A stretch of DNA of 32,098 nt, from the NCBI RefSeq assembly GCF_012515855.1, contig NZ_JAAYXO010000156.1, forward strand, positions 1 to 32,098. Reading direction: 5' to 3'. Below, piece after piece: positions 18,707 to 28,444 of this stretch. Under the pieces are notes generated by a model, which worked only from the letters and a program-made list of their open reading frames with translations, did not search any database and had not been told where the DNA came from. Every line of letters starts with the position of its first letter. Within the stretch, counting starts at the first letter, position 1. The position numbers and the translations under genes were made by a program. This stretch comes from Gordonia sp. (in: high G+C Gram-positive bacteria) (GTDB lineage: Bacteria; Actinomycetota; Actinomycetes; Mycobacteriales; Mycobacteriaceae).

Positions 18707-19564
18707 TCAGCCTTGTGGTGCGATCATGTCCGACTGCGCTGAGCGACCGAGGAATCCGGTCACGTCGTAGAGGTCGGCGAAGCTCGCACCGTAGCCGCCG
18801 CTGCCGATCGCGAGGTCGGAATCGATGCCGAGCCACGGGGAGGTCGGCTGCGACACCAAATGGACGGTGGTGTCCATGTTCATCCACGACCACTGCTGCG
18901 GATCCACGCGCGTCCCGACCCCATTGGCGATGTCGATCACGGTGAAGACCGCCTCGAGATTCGACATCTGCTCACCGGCCACCAGGTCGAGGGCGGGGCG
19001 GATCCACAACGCGGGGGTGCTGCCGTTGCGGCCCGGCTGTCGTGCCGTGATGGTCTTCCCGATGAAGCCGACCATGCCCCAGGGCACGGCGTCCTCGTCC
19101 TCGGTGGGGAAGCCGAGGATCTGCTTCAACTGGTCGGGCGAGGCCGGAAGCGGCTCGACGGGACTGTGCGCGATCGGCGTGCTGTCGGCGCCCAGCATCC
19201 GCCAGGCGACGGCCCGCGACGCGAGCCGGAAGCTGCCGTCCGGCAGCTGAGCCTCGAGGTCGGCCTGAATCATCGAGATCCGCCTACCCGGCCGCGGGAT
19301 GGTGGCGCGAACGCGATTGACGCCGAGGCCGATCGGGCCGATGATCTCGTTCGTCACCCGGGTGAAGACCTGACCGTCATCCGGCGCCGCCCGCATCATG
19401 GCACGCATCAGCAGCCCCGACGGCGGCCCACCGTGCTGCATGTCCGACGACCACACGCTCGCGGTGGCCTCGGTCGGCTGAAAGTACTCGTACTCGGCGT
19501 CGCCGTCCGCCGGAACGGGCCGGGGCTCGTAGTAGCAGCCCGAAGGCACCTCACTCATATCCAT
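18707..19564 (-). CDS. Acyl-CoA thioesterase-like protein (double hotdog)
   Basis: This 285-aa protein looks like a TesB-type double-hotdog thioesterase. SSDMQHGGPPSGLLMRAMMR in the first half is the typical HGGPP region of this family. The second hotdog (about 165-285) carries NMDTTVHLVSQPTSPWLGIDSD, GYGASFADLYDVTGFLGRSAQ, with Asp and Ser residues near the expected active site. No signal peptide or membrane segment is seen. Substrate is unknown, probably a fatty or aromatic acyl-CoA. ATG at 19564 lies 6 nt after a TAAGGT box; an ATG two codons later is also possible. The gene faces hisG across the palindrome at 18645-18706, and diverges from trmI. Confidence 0.85.
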   Translation of the reverse strand: MDMSEVPSGCYYEPRPVPADGDAEYEYFQPTEATASVWSSDMQHGGPPSGLLMRAMMRAAPDDGQVFTRVTNEIIGPIGLGVNRVRATIPRPGRRISMIQADLEAQLPDGSFRLASRAVAWRMLGADSTPIAHSPVEPLPASPDQLKQILGFPTEDEDAVPWGMVGFIGKTITARQPGRNGSTPALWIRPALDLVAGEQMSNLEAVFTVIDIANGVGTRVDPQQWSWMNMDTTVHLVSQPTSPWLGIDSDLAIGSGGYGASFADLYDVTGFLGRSAQSDMIAPQG

Positions 19565-19570
19565 ACCGGC

Positions 19571-19576
19571 ACCTTA
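19571..19576 (-). promoter_or_regulatory. -10 box of the thioesterase gene (leaderless)
   Basis: On the minus strand TAAGGT is followed by 6 nt and the ATG at 19564. The rest of the 143-nt divergent gap (19565-19707) holds only the possible trmI promoter; I see no other element there. Confidence 0.5.
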
Positions 19577-19686
19577 TGACAAGGTTGTACGAGCGAAATC
19601 CGGGCGTCCGGCCGACGGGTGCGTCATCCCACGACGATGGACCCAGGACCCAGGCGTCCGGCGCACACACCGAAGATCGCTCGACC

Positions 19687-20538
<852 letters not shown>

Positions 20539-20572
20539 CGTTGAAGGTATTCCGCCGGTAAAAGGAGGCACG

Positions 20573-22249
20573 ATGACCGAGTCCGACCGTTCGCCGAGTA
20601 GCAATGTCGAGTTCTCGACCCTGCAGCAGCGCGTCGAGAGTCTCACCGTGCGCAACGGCAAGCTCACCGAGATGCTCAAGGATGCGCGGGGACAGCTGAT
20701 CGCGTTGCGCGAGGAGGTCGACAACCTCGGTCAACCACCGAGCGGATACGGCGTTCTGCTCAAGGTGTGCGAAGGCGACACCGTCGACGCCTTCACCTCC
20801 GGACGCAAGATGCGGTTGGCGCTATCGCCGAACATCGACGCACAGACCCTGCGACAGGGTCAGTCGCTCCGTCTCAACGAGGCGCTGACCGTCGTCGAAG
20901 CCCTCGAGTACGACCCCGTCGGAGAGATCGGAACACTGCGCGAGGTGCTGGCCGACGGTCGTCGCGCCCTGGTGGTGGGCCACAGCGATGAGGAGCGGAT
21001 CGTGCAGCTCGCCGACTCGCTCGTGGTCGAGGCCGAAGGCGGCGAGGGCACCCGCAAGCTGCGGCCGGGTGATTCGCTGATGATCGACGCCAAGGCCGGC
21101 TACGCGCTCGAGCGCATCCCGAAGGCCGAAGTAGAGGACCTGGTCCTCGAAGAGGTCCCGGACGTCGACTACGAGGACATCGGTGGCCTGCGTCGCCAGA
21201 TCGAACAGATCCGCGACGCCGTCGAACTGCCGTTCCTGCACAAGGAGCTGTTCCGCGAGTACTCGCTCCGCCCGCCGAAGGGCGTGCTGCTCTACGGGCC
21301 TCCCGGCAACGGCAAGACGCTGATCGCCAAGGCGGTCGCGAATTCGCTGGCCCGGAAGATCGCCGAAGCCAACGGCGACGACGCGCACGAGGCGAAGTCG
21401 TACTTCCTCAACATCAAGGGCCCCGAACTGCTGAACAAGTTCGTCGGCGAGACCGAACGGCACATCCGGCTGATCTTCCAGCGCGCCCGCGAGAAGGCGT
21501 CGGAAGGCACCCCGGTGATCGTGTTCTTCGACGAGATGGACTCGATCTTCCGAACCCGCGGATCGGGTGTCTCCTCCGATGTCGAGACGACCGTCGTCCC
21601 GCAGCTGCTGAGCGAGATCGACGGTGTGGAGGGGCTCGAGAACGTCATCGTCATCGGCGCCTCCAACCGCGAGGACATGATCGACCCGGCGATTCTGCGG
21701 CCGGGTCGCCTCGACGTCAAGATCAAGATCGAGCGTCCCGACGCCGAGTCGGCCGTCGACATCTACTCCAAGTACTTGACGCCGGATCTGCCGCTGCACC
21801 CGGACGATCTCGCGGAGTTCGACGGCGACCGTCAGGCGTGCGTCGACGGCATGATCCAGCGCGTCGTGGAGCGGATGTACGCCGAGACCGACGACAACCG
21901 ATTCCTTGAGGTCACCTACGCCAACGGCGACAAGGAGATCATGTACTTCAAGGACTTCAACTCCGGTGCGATGATTCAGAACATCGTCGACCGGGCCAAG
22001 AAGTACGCGATCAAGGCGTTCCTCGACACCGGTCAGTCCGGACTGCGGATCTCGCATCTCCTCGACTCGATTCTGGACGAGTTCTCCGAGAACGAAGATC
22101 TGCCGAACACCACCAATCCGGACGACTGGGCACGGATCTCAGGCAAGAAGGGCGAGCGGATCGTGTACATCCGCACGCTGGTCACCGGCAAGACCGCCGG
22201 GGCCAGCCGCGCCATCGACACCGAGTCGAACACCGGCCAGTACCTGTGA
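20573..22249 (+). CDS. mpa: Proteasome-activating AAA+ ATPase (Mpa/ARC)
   Basis: Mpa captures pupylated proteins by its coiled coil, unfolds them with ATP and feeds them into the 20S core. In the 558-aa protein, a coiled coil (about 12-52) is followed by tandem OB domains (about 55-185, including [11 protein letters not shown]) and the AAA+ domain with Walker A GPPGNGKT (242-249), Walker [10 protein letters not shown] (315-323) and the SRH block [17 protein letters not shown]. The protein ends GQYL, the C-terminal tail that docks into pockets of the core particle. It is about 50 residues shorter than M. tuberculosis Mpa, and the missing part is at the N-terminus. A strong ribosome-binding site supports the start. 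The usual neighbour dop is separated from it here by an ABC transporter gene. Confidence 0.97.
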   Translation: MTESDRSPSSNVEFSTLQQRVESLTVRNGKLTEMLKDARGQLIALREEVDNLGQPPSGYGVLLKVCEGDTVDAFTSGRKMRLALSPNIDAQTLRQGQSLRLNEALTVVEALEYDPVGEIGTLREVLADGRRALVVGHSDEERIVQLADSLVVEAEGGEGTRKLRPGDSLMIDAKAGYALERIPKAEVEDLVLEEVPDVDYEDIGGLRRQIEQIRDAVELPFLHKELFREYSLRPPKGVLLYGPPGNGKTLIAKAVANSLARKIAEANGDDAHEAKSYFLNIKGPELLNKFVGETERHIRLIFQRAREKASEGTPVIVFFDEMDSIFRTRGSGVSSDVETTVVPQLLSEIDGVEGLENVIVIGASNREDMIDPAILRPGRLDVKIKIERPDAESAVDIYSKYLTPDLPLHPDDLAEFDGDRQACVDGMIQRVVERMYAETDDNRFLEVTYANGDKEIMYFKDFNSGAMIQNIVDRAKKYAIKAFLDTGQSGLRISHLLDSILDEFSENEDLPNTTNPDDWARISGKKGERIVYIRTLVTGKTAGASRAIDTESNTGQYL

Positions 22250-22307
22250 TTTCGTCGAACTCGGCACGCCGGTCATTCCATTAGCCGATAACTCGCACCT
22301 GCCTCGA

Positions 22308-22313
22308 TAGAGT
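22308..22313 (+). promoter_or_regulatory. -10 box of the FHA-ABC transporter gene
   Basis: TAGAGT is followed by 8 nt and the ATG at 22322, giving a leaderless or nearly leaderless transcript. It shows that the transporter is not simply a readthrough member of an mpa-dop operon. Confidence 0.5.
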
Positions 22314-22321
22314 CATCTGCG

Positions 22322-24994
22322 ATGAACACGACACCGATCACACCGTTGCGGGTCCAGGTCGCACAGGCGCGGCCGCAGGTGGTGCGAAACTCGCCTGCGA
22401 CACTCGGTCGAACGCCGGACAACGACGTGGTGGTGAACCACCCCCTGGTCTCACGCCTGCACATCGCTTTCGAGTGGGCCGACGGATGGAGCGTCGTCGA
22501 CCGGGGCAGCACCAACGGCTTCTTCGTCGACGGCATCCGCCAGCAGTCGATCCGTATCGATCGGCCCGTGACGATCCGCGTCGGCGACGGGGCGACCGGC
22601 CCGCTGGTCGAGTTGATCCCGCAGGCGCCCGCCCAGCCGACGATGATTCCGCCGGCGCAGAGTCCGCCCGCATCGAATCCGTTGCCCGCGCAGCAGCCGC
22701 CGTCCGGGCGCCGACCGCAGGTGAATCTGCCTTCTCAGCAGCAACCTGCTCCGCAGCGCCAGCAGCAGCAACCCGCACCGCAGCGCCAGCAGCCACGTCC
22801 GCCCCAATCCCAACAAGCCCAGCCCCAACCGGGGCCGCGTCCCGGGCCGGCACCGGCGACCGCGCCCCAGGCGGCGCAGCAGCCTCCGGGCGGGTACCGG
22901 CAGGCGCCGCCGCGCTTCGGTGCGCTGCCCGACGCCCCGCACCTCGCGGCGCTGCACCAGAACGCCTCCGCCGTCTACGAGGTGCCCGGCGAACTGCGCC
23001 ACCGGCAGACCATCTCGCTGAAGGGTGTGCAGACCATCGGTCGCACGCCCGACAACGACATCGTCGTCAGCGATGTGCTGGCCTCCCGACATCACGCACG
23101 GCTCACCAGCACCCCGCAGGGCATGCTCCTCGAGGACCTCGGGAGCGTCAACGGCACGTTCGTCAACGGCCAGCGGGTGATGGCGCACCGCCTCACCGAC
23201 AGCGATGTCGTCACGATCGGCAACTCCGACTTCGTCCTCGGCGACGGGAAGCTGGTCCGCGGGCGTCCGCGCGCTCAGGTCGCGGGCGGCCTGGAGGTGA
23301 ACGGCGTCGGGCTGACGATCGACGGGAAGAACCTGCTCAACGACGTCTCCTTCACCGCCGGACTCGGTTCCCTCACGGCGATCATCGGGCCGTCCGGTGC
23401 GGGCAAGTCGACGGTGTCGAAGGTGGTCGCCGGCCTCAACAATCCGACCGTCGGCGTGGTGACGTTCGAGGGGCGCGGAGTGCACAGCGAGTACGAAGCG
23501 CTGCGTTCCCGCATCGGGATGGTGCCCCAGGACGACGTCCTGCACCACCGACTGACCCTGCGCCAGGCCTTGCGCTACGCCGCCGAACTCCGACTCCCCG
23601 CCGATCTGTCGACCAGGGATCGCGACGAGGTCATCGACGGAGTCCTCTCCGAGCTGCAACTCACCGAGCACGTCAACACGCGGGTCGACAAGCTCTCCGG
23701 CGGACAGCGTAAACGCGCGTCAGTGGCCATGGAACTGTTGACCGGACCGTCGCTGCTGATTCTCGACGAGCCGACGTCCGGACTCGACCCGGCCCTCGAC
23801 CTGCAGGTCATGAAGACCCTTCGGCGCCTCGCCGATGCGGGTCGCGTGGTCCTGGTGGTCACGCACTCGGTAGCCCATCTCGATCTCTGCGATCAGATCC
23901 TGCTCCTGGCGCCCGGCGGCAAGACCTCGTTCTGCGGCCCGCCGGACCAGGTCCACGCCGAGATGGGCACCACCGTCTGGGCGGAGATCTTCAGTTACGT
24001 CGCCGAGCAGCCGGACCAGGCGTGGAACCAGTACCGCCAACGGCACCCGCACAATGCGCCGCCACCCCGCGTCGCGCCGAACGGCCCGCAGCCGACGGTC
24101 CCGAAGATGGGCCTGTTCCGTCAGACGAGCACGGTGGCGCGACGACAGGTCCGCTTGGTCTGGGCCGACACCGGCTACCTGGTGGTCCTGGCGCTGATGC
24201 CGGTGGTGCTCGGTCTCCTAACCCTGGTGATCCCCGGGGACAAGGGATTCTCCCGCGCGGAGATGCTGCCGACCAACAACTACGTTCCGCCCAAGGATCC
24301 GGGGGAGGCGCTGCAGATCCTCACGGTGCTGGTGATCGGCGCCGCGTTCATGGGCACCGCGCTGGCCGTCCGCGACCTGGTCGGCGAACGCGGCATCTTC
24401 GAGCGTGAACGCGCAGTGGGTCTGCGGCCGGGCGCGTACCTCAGCGCCAAGGTGATCGTGTTCTCACTGATCAGCCTGCTGCAGGTCGGCATCATGATCG
24501 CGATAACGTACACCCTCCGGGCCATGCCGAAGGCCGACGAGATCGTCAAGACCGGCGAGGAGGCGCCCCTCATCCCGCCTGCCGTGACGCTGTTCATCGC
24601 GGTCGCGACGCTGGCGATCGTGAGCGTGCTGGTCGGTCTGGCGATCTCGGCCGCGGTGCGCTCGTCCGAACAGACGATGCCGCCCCTGGTGATCGTGGTG
24701 ATGGTGCAGCTGGTGCTGTCCGGCGGGCTATTCGCCATCGGCTCGGCCTTCGTCAAGCCGATCACCTGGCTGTTCCCGACGTACTGGGGTTACACCAACG
24801 CCGCGCAGGCGGTGAACATCCCGTGGATCGCCGATCAGGTGCCGCAGGTGAAGGTGGAGGAGGGCAGTTCCATGATGTATCCGCTCTGGGAGCCGTCGCT
24901 GGGGCACGCGCTCATCAGCTATGCGGCGCTGGCCGCGATCGCCCTGCTGCTGACCCTGTTCATCTACTCCCGACTGCGCCTGCGCAAGCGCTGA
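22322..24994 (+). CDS. ABC transporter with two FHA domains (Rv1747-like)
   Basis: One 890-aa chain joins a regulatory head to a full ATPase and permease. FHA1 (about 8-98) has LGRTPDND, SRLH (44-47) and STNG (63-66); FHA2 (about 218-310) has IGRTPDND, SRHH (255-258) and VNG. FHA domains bind phosphothreonine, so Ser/Thr kinase control is likely. A Gln/Pro-rich linker (101-200) separates them and has only two Thr (107, 180). The ATPase (about 325-560) has Walker A GPSGAGKST (356-364), signature LSGGQRKR (458-465) and Walker B LLILDEP (478-484). About six membrane segments (about 615-890, ABC2 type) follow. It resembles M. tuberculosis Rv1747, which PknF phosphorylates. As a half-transporter it should dimerise; direction is probably export, substrate unknown. 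Confidence 0.9.
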   Translation: MNTTPITPLRVQVAQARPQVVRNSPATLGRTPDNDVVVNHPLVSRLHIAFEWADGWSVVDRGSTNGFFVDGIRQQSIRIDRPVTIRVGDGATGPLVELIPQAPAQPTMIPPAQSPPASNPLPAQQPPSGRRPQVNLPSQQQPAPQRQQQQPAPQRQQPRPPQSQQAQPQPGPRPGPAPATAPQAAQQPPGGYRQAPPRFGALPDAPHLAALHQNASAVYEVPGELRHRQTISLKGVQTIGRTPDNDIVVSDVLASRHHARLTSTPQGMLLEDLGSVNGTFVNGQRVMAHRLTDSDVVTIGNSDFVLGDGKLVRGRPRAQVAGGLEVNGVGLTIDGKNLLNDVSFTAGLGSLTAIIGPSGAGKSTVSKVVAGLNNPTVGVVTFEGRGVHSEYEALRSRIGMVPQDDVLHHRLTLRQALRYAAELRLPADLSTRDRDEVIDGVLSELQLTEHVNTRVDKLSGGQRKRASVAMELLTGPSLLILDEPTSGLDPALDLQVMKTLRRLADAGRVVLVVTHSVAHLDLCDQILLLAPGGKTSFCGPPDQVHAEMGTTVWAEIFSYVAEQPDQAWNQYRQRHPHNAPPPRVAPNGPQPTVPKMGLFRQTSTVARRQVRLVWADTGYLVVLALMPVVLGLLTLVIPGDKGFSRAEMLPTNNYVPPKDPGEALQILTVLVIGAAFMGTALAVRDLVGERGIFERERAVGLRPGAYLSAKVIVFSLISLLQVGIMIAITYTLRAMPKADEIVKTGEEAPLIPPAVTLFIAVATLAIVSVLVGLAISAAVRSSEQTMPPLVIVVMVQLVLSGGLFAIGSAFVKPITWLFPTYWGYTNAAQAVNIPWIADQVPQVKVEEGSSMMYPLWEPSLGHALISYAALAAIALLLTLFIYSRLRLRKR
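22736..22789 (+). repeat. Gln/Pro-coding direct repeat in the transporter linker
   Basis: The peptide QQQPAPQR occurs twice (residues 139-146 and 148-155), encoded by a near-duplicate CAG/CAA-rich DNA segment. The repeat lies in the disordered linker between the two FHA domains and may vary in copy number between strains. Confidence 0.75.
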
Positions 24995-25039
24995 GCATCG
25001 GCCCCGGGGTCCCCGCTGCACGATGGGCGCGGGGTCTCC

Positions 25040-25045
25040 TAGGCT
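25040..25045 (+). promoter_or_regulatory. -10 box of dop (leaderless)
   Basis: TAGGCT is followed by 6 nt (GGTTGC) and the ATG at 25052. A weak GC-rich inverted pair (CCCCGC 25011-25016, GCGGGG 25029-25034) lies just upstream, after the transporter stop, and might be a poor terminator. Confidence 0.6.
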
Positions 25046-25051
25046 GGTTGC

Positions 25052-26557
25052 ATGGAGCGCATCATCGGAACCGAAGTCGAGTACGGAATCTCGTCGCCGG
25101 GCGACCCGTCCGCCAACCCGATCATGACGTCGACGCAGGCGGTGCTGGCCTACGCGGCCGCGGCGAAAGTGCCGCGGCGGGATCGTCGCACGCGGTGGGA
25201 CTACGAGGTCGAGTCGCCGATGCGGGATGCGCGCGGGTTCGATCTGGGGCGCAGCGGGGGACCGGCGCCGATCATCGACGCCGACGAGATCGGTGCGGCC
25301 AACATGATCCTCACCAACGGCGCTCGACTCTACGTCGATCACGCGCATCCGGAGTACTCCGCCCCCGAGGTCACCGATCCCTTCGACGCCGTGGTCTGGG
25401 ACAAGGCGGGCGAGCGCGTGATGGAGGAGGCCGCCCGGTACGTCGCCAGCGTTCCCGGAGCGCCGAAGCTCCAGCTGTACAAGAACAACATCGACGGCAA
25501 GGGCGCCTCGTACGGCACCCACGAGAACTACCTGATGCGCCGCGACACCCCGTTCGACTCGATCATCGCGGGCCTGATGCCGTTCTTCGCCTCGCGCCAG
25601 GTGATCTGCGGCGCCGGTCGGGTCGGCATCGGTCAGCGAGGCGAGGAGGCCGGGTACCAGCTCTCGCAGCGCGCCGACTACATCGAGGTGGAGGTCGGGC
25701 TCGAGACCACCCTCAAGCGCGGCATCATCAACACCCGCGACGAGCCGCACGCCGACCCGGAGAAGTATCGCCGTCTGCATGTCATCATCGGCGACGCGAA
25801 CCTCGCCGAGACGGCTACCTATCTGAAGGTGGGAACGACCGCACTGGTGCTCGACCTCATCGAGGCCGGCGTCGACCTGTCCGATCTCGCACTCGCGTGG
25901 CCGGTCGAAGCGGTGCACGTCATCAGCCACGACCCCACGCTGCGCGCCACCGTCGCCCTGGAGAACGGGCGCGAACTCACCGGCTTGGCCCTTCAGCGCG
26001 AGTATCTCGACCGCGCACAGAAGTTTCACGACGCGAACCACAGCGACGACACCCGCGCCGCGCACGTGCTGGCCACCTGGGCCGACGTCCTCGACAAGCT
26101 CGAGCGCGATCCGATGGAGTGCGCGGACCTCTTGGACTGGCCGGCCAAGCTCCGCCTCCTGGAGGGCTTCCGCAATCGTGAAGGGCTGTCGTGGTCGGCG
26201 TCGCGCCTGCACCTGATCGACATCCAGTACTCGGACGTGCGCCTCGACAAGGGACTGTACAACCGGCTGGTGGCCCGGGGCTCCATGCAGCGGATGACGA
26301 CCGAGGAACAGGTGCTGGCCGCGGTCGAGAACCCTCCGACCAGCACCCGCGCCTATTTCCGCGGCGAGGCGGTCCGTCGGTTCGGCGCCGACGTCGCCGC
26401 CGCCAGCTGGGACTCGGTGATCTTCGACCTCGGGCAGGACTCGCTGGTCCGCATTCCGATGCTCGAACCGCTGCGCGGCACCAAGTCGCACGTCGGCGAA
26501 CTGCTGGAGACGGCCCAGTCGGCCGCCGACCTCGTCGACCGATTGACCGCCCCCTGA
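25052..26557 (+). CDS. dop: Deamidase/depupylase of Pup
   Basis: Dop converts the C-terminal Gln of Pup to Glu so that PafA can use it, and also removes Pup from substrates. The 501-aa protein has the carboxylate-amine ligase fold shared with PafA and glutamine synthetase. [14 protein letters not shown] carries the metal-binding Glu8/Glu10, and [18 protein letters not shown] carries the catalytic-region Asp96. The insertion after residue 36 ([20 protein letters not shown], about 37-80) is the Dop-loop, which distinguishes Dop from Paf[15 protein letters not shown] forms another conserved active-site block. Paralogy with pafA (28445-29803) is evident from the shared motifs. Pup follows 115 nt later, after its own promoter and ribosome-binding site. 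Confidence 0.97.
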   Translation: MERIIGTEVEYGISSPGDPSANPIMTSTQAVLAYAAAAKVPRRDRRTRWDYEVESPMRDARGFDLGRSGGPAPIIDADEIGAANMILTNGARLYVDHAHPEYSAPEVTDPFDAVVWDKAGERVMEEAARYVASVPGAPKLQLYKNNIDGKGASYGTHENYLMRRDTPFDSIIAGLMPFFASRQVICGAGRVGIGQRGEEAGYQLSQRADYIEVEVGLETTLKRGIINTRDEPHADPEKYRRLHVIIGDANLAETATYLKVGTTALVLDLIEAGVDLSDLALAWPVEAVHVISHDPTLRATVALENGRELTGLALQREYLDRAQKFHDANHSDDTRAAHVLATWADVLDKLERDPMECADLLDWPAKLRLLEGFRNREGLSWSASRLHLIDIQYSDVRLDKGLYNRLVARGSMQRMTTEEQVLAAVENPPTSTRAYFRGEAVRRFGADVAAASWDSVIFDLGQDSLVRIPMLEPLRGTKSHVGELLETAQSAADLVDRLTAP

Positions 26558-26565
26558 CGTAGGTG

Positions 26566-26589
26566 GATCGGCAACTCCCACAGCCGATC
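26566..26589 (+). terminator. Short hairpin between dop and pup
   Basis: GATCGGC (26566-26572) and GCCGATC (26583-26589) form a perfect 7-bp stem with a 10-nt loop, 9 nt after the dop stop. No T-run follows. It may be a weak terminator or partial block between dop and pup. Confidence 0.4.
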
Positions 26590-26634
26590 TGCGACGCACT
26601 GAGCCAGTCCGCCCGCAGGGTCGGCGTGCACCGG

Positions 26635-26640
26635 TAGGGT
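26635..26640 (+). promoter_or_regulatory. -10 box of the pup-prcBA unit
   Basis: TAGGGT gives a predicted start near 26648, leaving a leader of about 25 nt with AGGAGG (26662-26667) 5 nt before the pup ATG. The strong leader fits the need for high Pup output compared with dop. Confidence 0.45.
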
Positions 26641-26672
26641 GAAATCACAAACTCTCTTCATAGGAGGCGAAC

Positions 26673-26864
26673 ATGGCGCAAGAGCAGACCAAGCGCGGTG
26701 GCGGTAGCGACGACGACGATGCGATCGGTGGCGGTGCGGCTGGTCAGGAACGGCGCGAGAAGCTGACCGGAGAGACTGACGATCTGCTCGACGAGATCGA
26801 CGACGTGCTCGAGGAGAACGCCGAAGACTTCGTTCGCGCCTACGTCCAGAAGGGCGGGCAGTGA
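26673..26864 (+). CDS. pup: Prokaryotic ubiquitin-like protein
   Basis: Pup is a 63-aa largely disordered tag ligated by PafA through its C-terminal side chain to lysines of target proteins. The sequence begins [11 protein letters not shown], has an acidic DDDD run, and a helical region (about 27-55, [20 protein letters not shown]) that zips onto the Mpa coiled coil. It ends KGGQ, so it is made in the Gln form and needs Dop for deamidation before ligation. Two Lys (7 and 30) and Lys60 near the end could themselves be modified. A strong ribosome-binding site supports the start. Its TGA overlaps the prcB GTG (GTGA), a 4-nt coupling that ties tag and protease synthesis. Confidence 0.98.
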   Translation: MAQEQTKRGGGSDDDDAIGGGAAGQERREKLTGETDDLLDEIDDVLEENAEDFVRAYVQKGGQ

Positions 26865-27721
26865 TCCTGGTTCCGGGAGAAGCTGGATCGGGCGGCATCT
26901 CGTCGTTCACCGAGTATCTCCGAGTGAATGCACCGGACCGACTGCCCCACCATCTCGTCTCGAACGGATCCGTTCCGGTGACTGCCGAACAGATTCCGCA
27001 CGGCACCACGATCGTCGCGATCAGCTATCCGGGCGGGGTGATCCTGGCCGGCGACCGACGGTCGACGATGGGTAATCTCATCGCCACCCGCGACGTCCAG
27101 AAGGTGTACGTGACCGACGAGTTCTCGGCGGCGGGCATCGCGGGCACCGCGGGCATCGCGATCGAGATGGTCCGCCTGTTCACCGTCGAACTGGAGCACT
27201 ACGAGAAGATCGAAGGCGTGCCGCTGACCCTCGACGGCAAGGTCGCACGGCTGGCGTCGATGGTGCGCAGCAATCTGGGCGCCGCGATGCAGGGGCTGGC
27301 TGCGATCCCGCTGCTGGTCGGCTTCGACGCCGGCGGCGATCCGGGCGATCGCGGACGCATCTTCTCCTTCGACGTCGCGGGCTCGCGCCACGAGGAGTCC
27401 GGGGGATACGACGCGATCGGTTCCGGCTCGGTGTTCGCGAAGTCGTCGATCAAGAAGCTGTACCGCGCCGACCTCACCGCCGCCGACGCGCTCGGCGTCG
27501 CGGTCGAGGCGCTGTACGACGCCGCCGACGACGACTCGGCCACCGGCGGTCCGGACCTGATCCGCCGGATCTTCCCGACCGCGGTCCGGGTGACCGCAGA
27601 CGGTGCGGACTTGGTCGCCGAGCAGGAGATCGCCGAGGCGGCCGAGGCCGTGATCGCCCGACGGCGCGCCAGTGCGGACGATGCCGCGGCGACCGACTCG
27701 GCGAGAGGGGAGCAGGCATGA
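26861..27721 (+). CDS. prcB: 20S proteasome beta subunit
   Basis: PrcB forms the two inner heptameric rings carrying the protease active sites. The 286-aa precursor has a propeptide of 48 residues that is cut at [13 protein letters not shown], exposing Thr49 as the N-terminal nucleophile. Asp and Lys residues of the site lie in AGDRRSTMG and [15 protein letters not shown]-like [24 protein letters not shown] and [16 protein letters not shown] are conserved beta-subunit blocks; the last includes residues near the active site that hold Thr1. The Ala-rich, acidic tail (about 255-286) is probably disordered. The GTG start overlaps the pup stop; the TGA stop overlaps the prcA ATG. Confidence 0.97.
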   Translation: MILVPGEAGSGGISSFTEYLRVNAPDRLPHHLVSNGSVPVTAEQIPHGTTIVAISYPGGVILAGDRRSTMGNLIATRDVQKVYVTDEFSAAGIAGTAGIAIEMVRLFTVELEHYEKIEGVPLTLDGKVARLASMVRSNLGAAMQGLAAIPLLVGFDAGGDPGDRGRIFSFDVAGSRHEESGGYDAIGSGSVFAKSSIKKLYRADLTAADALGVAVEALYDAADDDSATGGPDLIRRIFPTAVRVTADGADLVAEQEIAEAAEAVIARRRASADDAAATDSARGEQA

Positions 27722-28440
27722 CCTTTCCGTACTACGCCAGTGCCGAGCAGATCATGCGCGATCGCTCGGAGCTCGCACGCAAGGGCATCGCTCGCGGCCG
27801 CAGCGTGGTCGCACTGACCTACGCGGACGGCGTGCTCTTCGTCGCGCACAATCCGTCCAACACCCTGCGGAAGGTCAGCGAGATCTACGATCGCATCGGG
27901 TTCGCGGCCGTCGGCAAGTACAACGAGTTCGAGAGTCTCCGCCGCGCCGGGATTCAGATGGCCGACCTGCGCGGATACAGCTACGACCGGGCCGACGTCA
28001 CCGGTCTGTCGCTCGCCAGCGCCTACGCGAACACGTTGGGCGCCGTCTTCACCGAGCAGGCCAAGCCCTACGAAGTGGAACTGTGCGTGGGCGAGGTGGC
28101 GCTTCCGGGGCGGACCACCCCGTCGCAGCTGTACCGCATCGGGTACGACGGCTCGATCATCGACGAGAAGTCGTTCATCGTGATGGGTGGAGCCACCGAG
28201 CCGATCAATACGGCGATGAAGGACGCCTACGAGGCCGACCTGCCGCTCAACCGGGCGCTCCAGGTGGCGGTCCGGGCCCTCTCCGCCCCGGCGGAGGGCA
28301 ACGGCGGCGACGCCGAGGCCGACGCGACCGCGTTGACGGCCGCCGACGTCGAGGTGGCCGTCCTAGACAGGAACCGACCGCGCCGAGCGTTCAAACGCAT
28401 CCGGCGCGACGACGTCACCGCATCTCTCGAACAGGAGTGA
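27718..28440 (+). CDS. prcA: 20S proteasome alpha subunit
   Basis: PrcA forms the outer gating rings of the 20S core. The 240-aa protein begins [27 protein letters not shown], the N-terminal gate segment of actinobacterial alpha subunits; these residues plug the entry pore until Mpa docks. The core fold has [27 protein letters not shown] and [21 protein letters not shown]. It lacks a catalytic N-terminal Thr and a propeptide, as expected. The C-terminal half is rich in Ala, Asp and Arg and ends QE, without a motif I can name. The ATG overlaps the prcB stop (ATGA), so the two subunits are coupled for balanced assembly. pafA follows after 4 nt. Confidence 0.97.
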   Translation: MTFPYYASAEQIMRDRSELARKGIARGRSVVALTYADGVLFVAHNPSNTLRKVSEIYDRIGFAAVGKYNEFESLRRAGIQMADLRGYSYDRADVTGLSLASAYANTLGAVFTEQAKPYEVELCVGEVALPGRTTPSQLYRIGYDGSIIDEKSFIVMGGATEPINTAMKDAYEADLPLNRALQVAVRALSAPAEGNGGDAEADATALTAADVEVAVLDRNRPRRAFKRIRRDDVTASLEQE

Positions 28441-28444
28441 GCTC

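Noticed and set aside
18707-19600. PafBC- or LexA-type damage box near the thioesterase and trmI
   Set aside because: TTGTCA just before TAAGGT resembles part of a damage-promoter motif, but the required spacing to the -10 box is absent, and no LexA palindrome was found.
24728-26599. Open frame of 623 codons on the minus strand, antisense to the FHA-ABC gene end and dop
   Set aside because: No recognisable domain, compositional shadow of dop, and no ribosome-binding site or terminator of its own.
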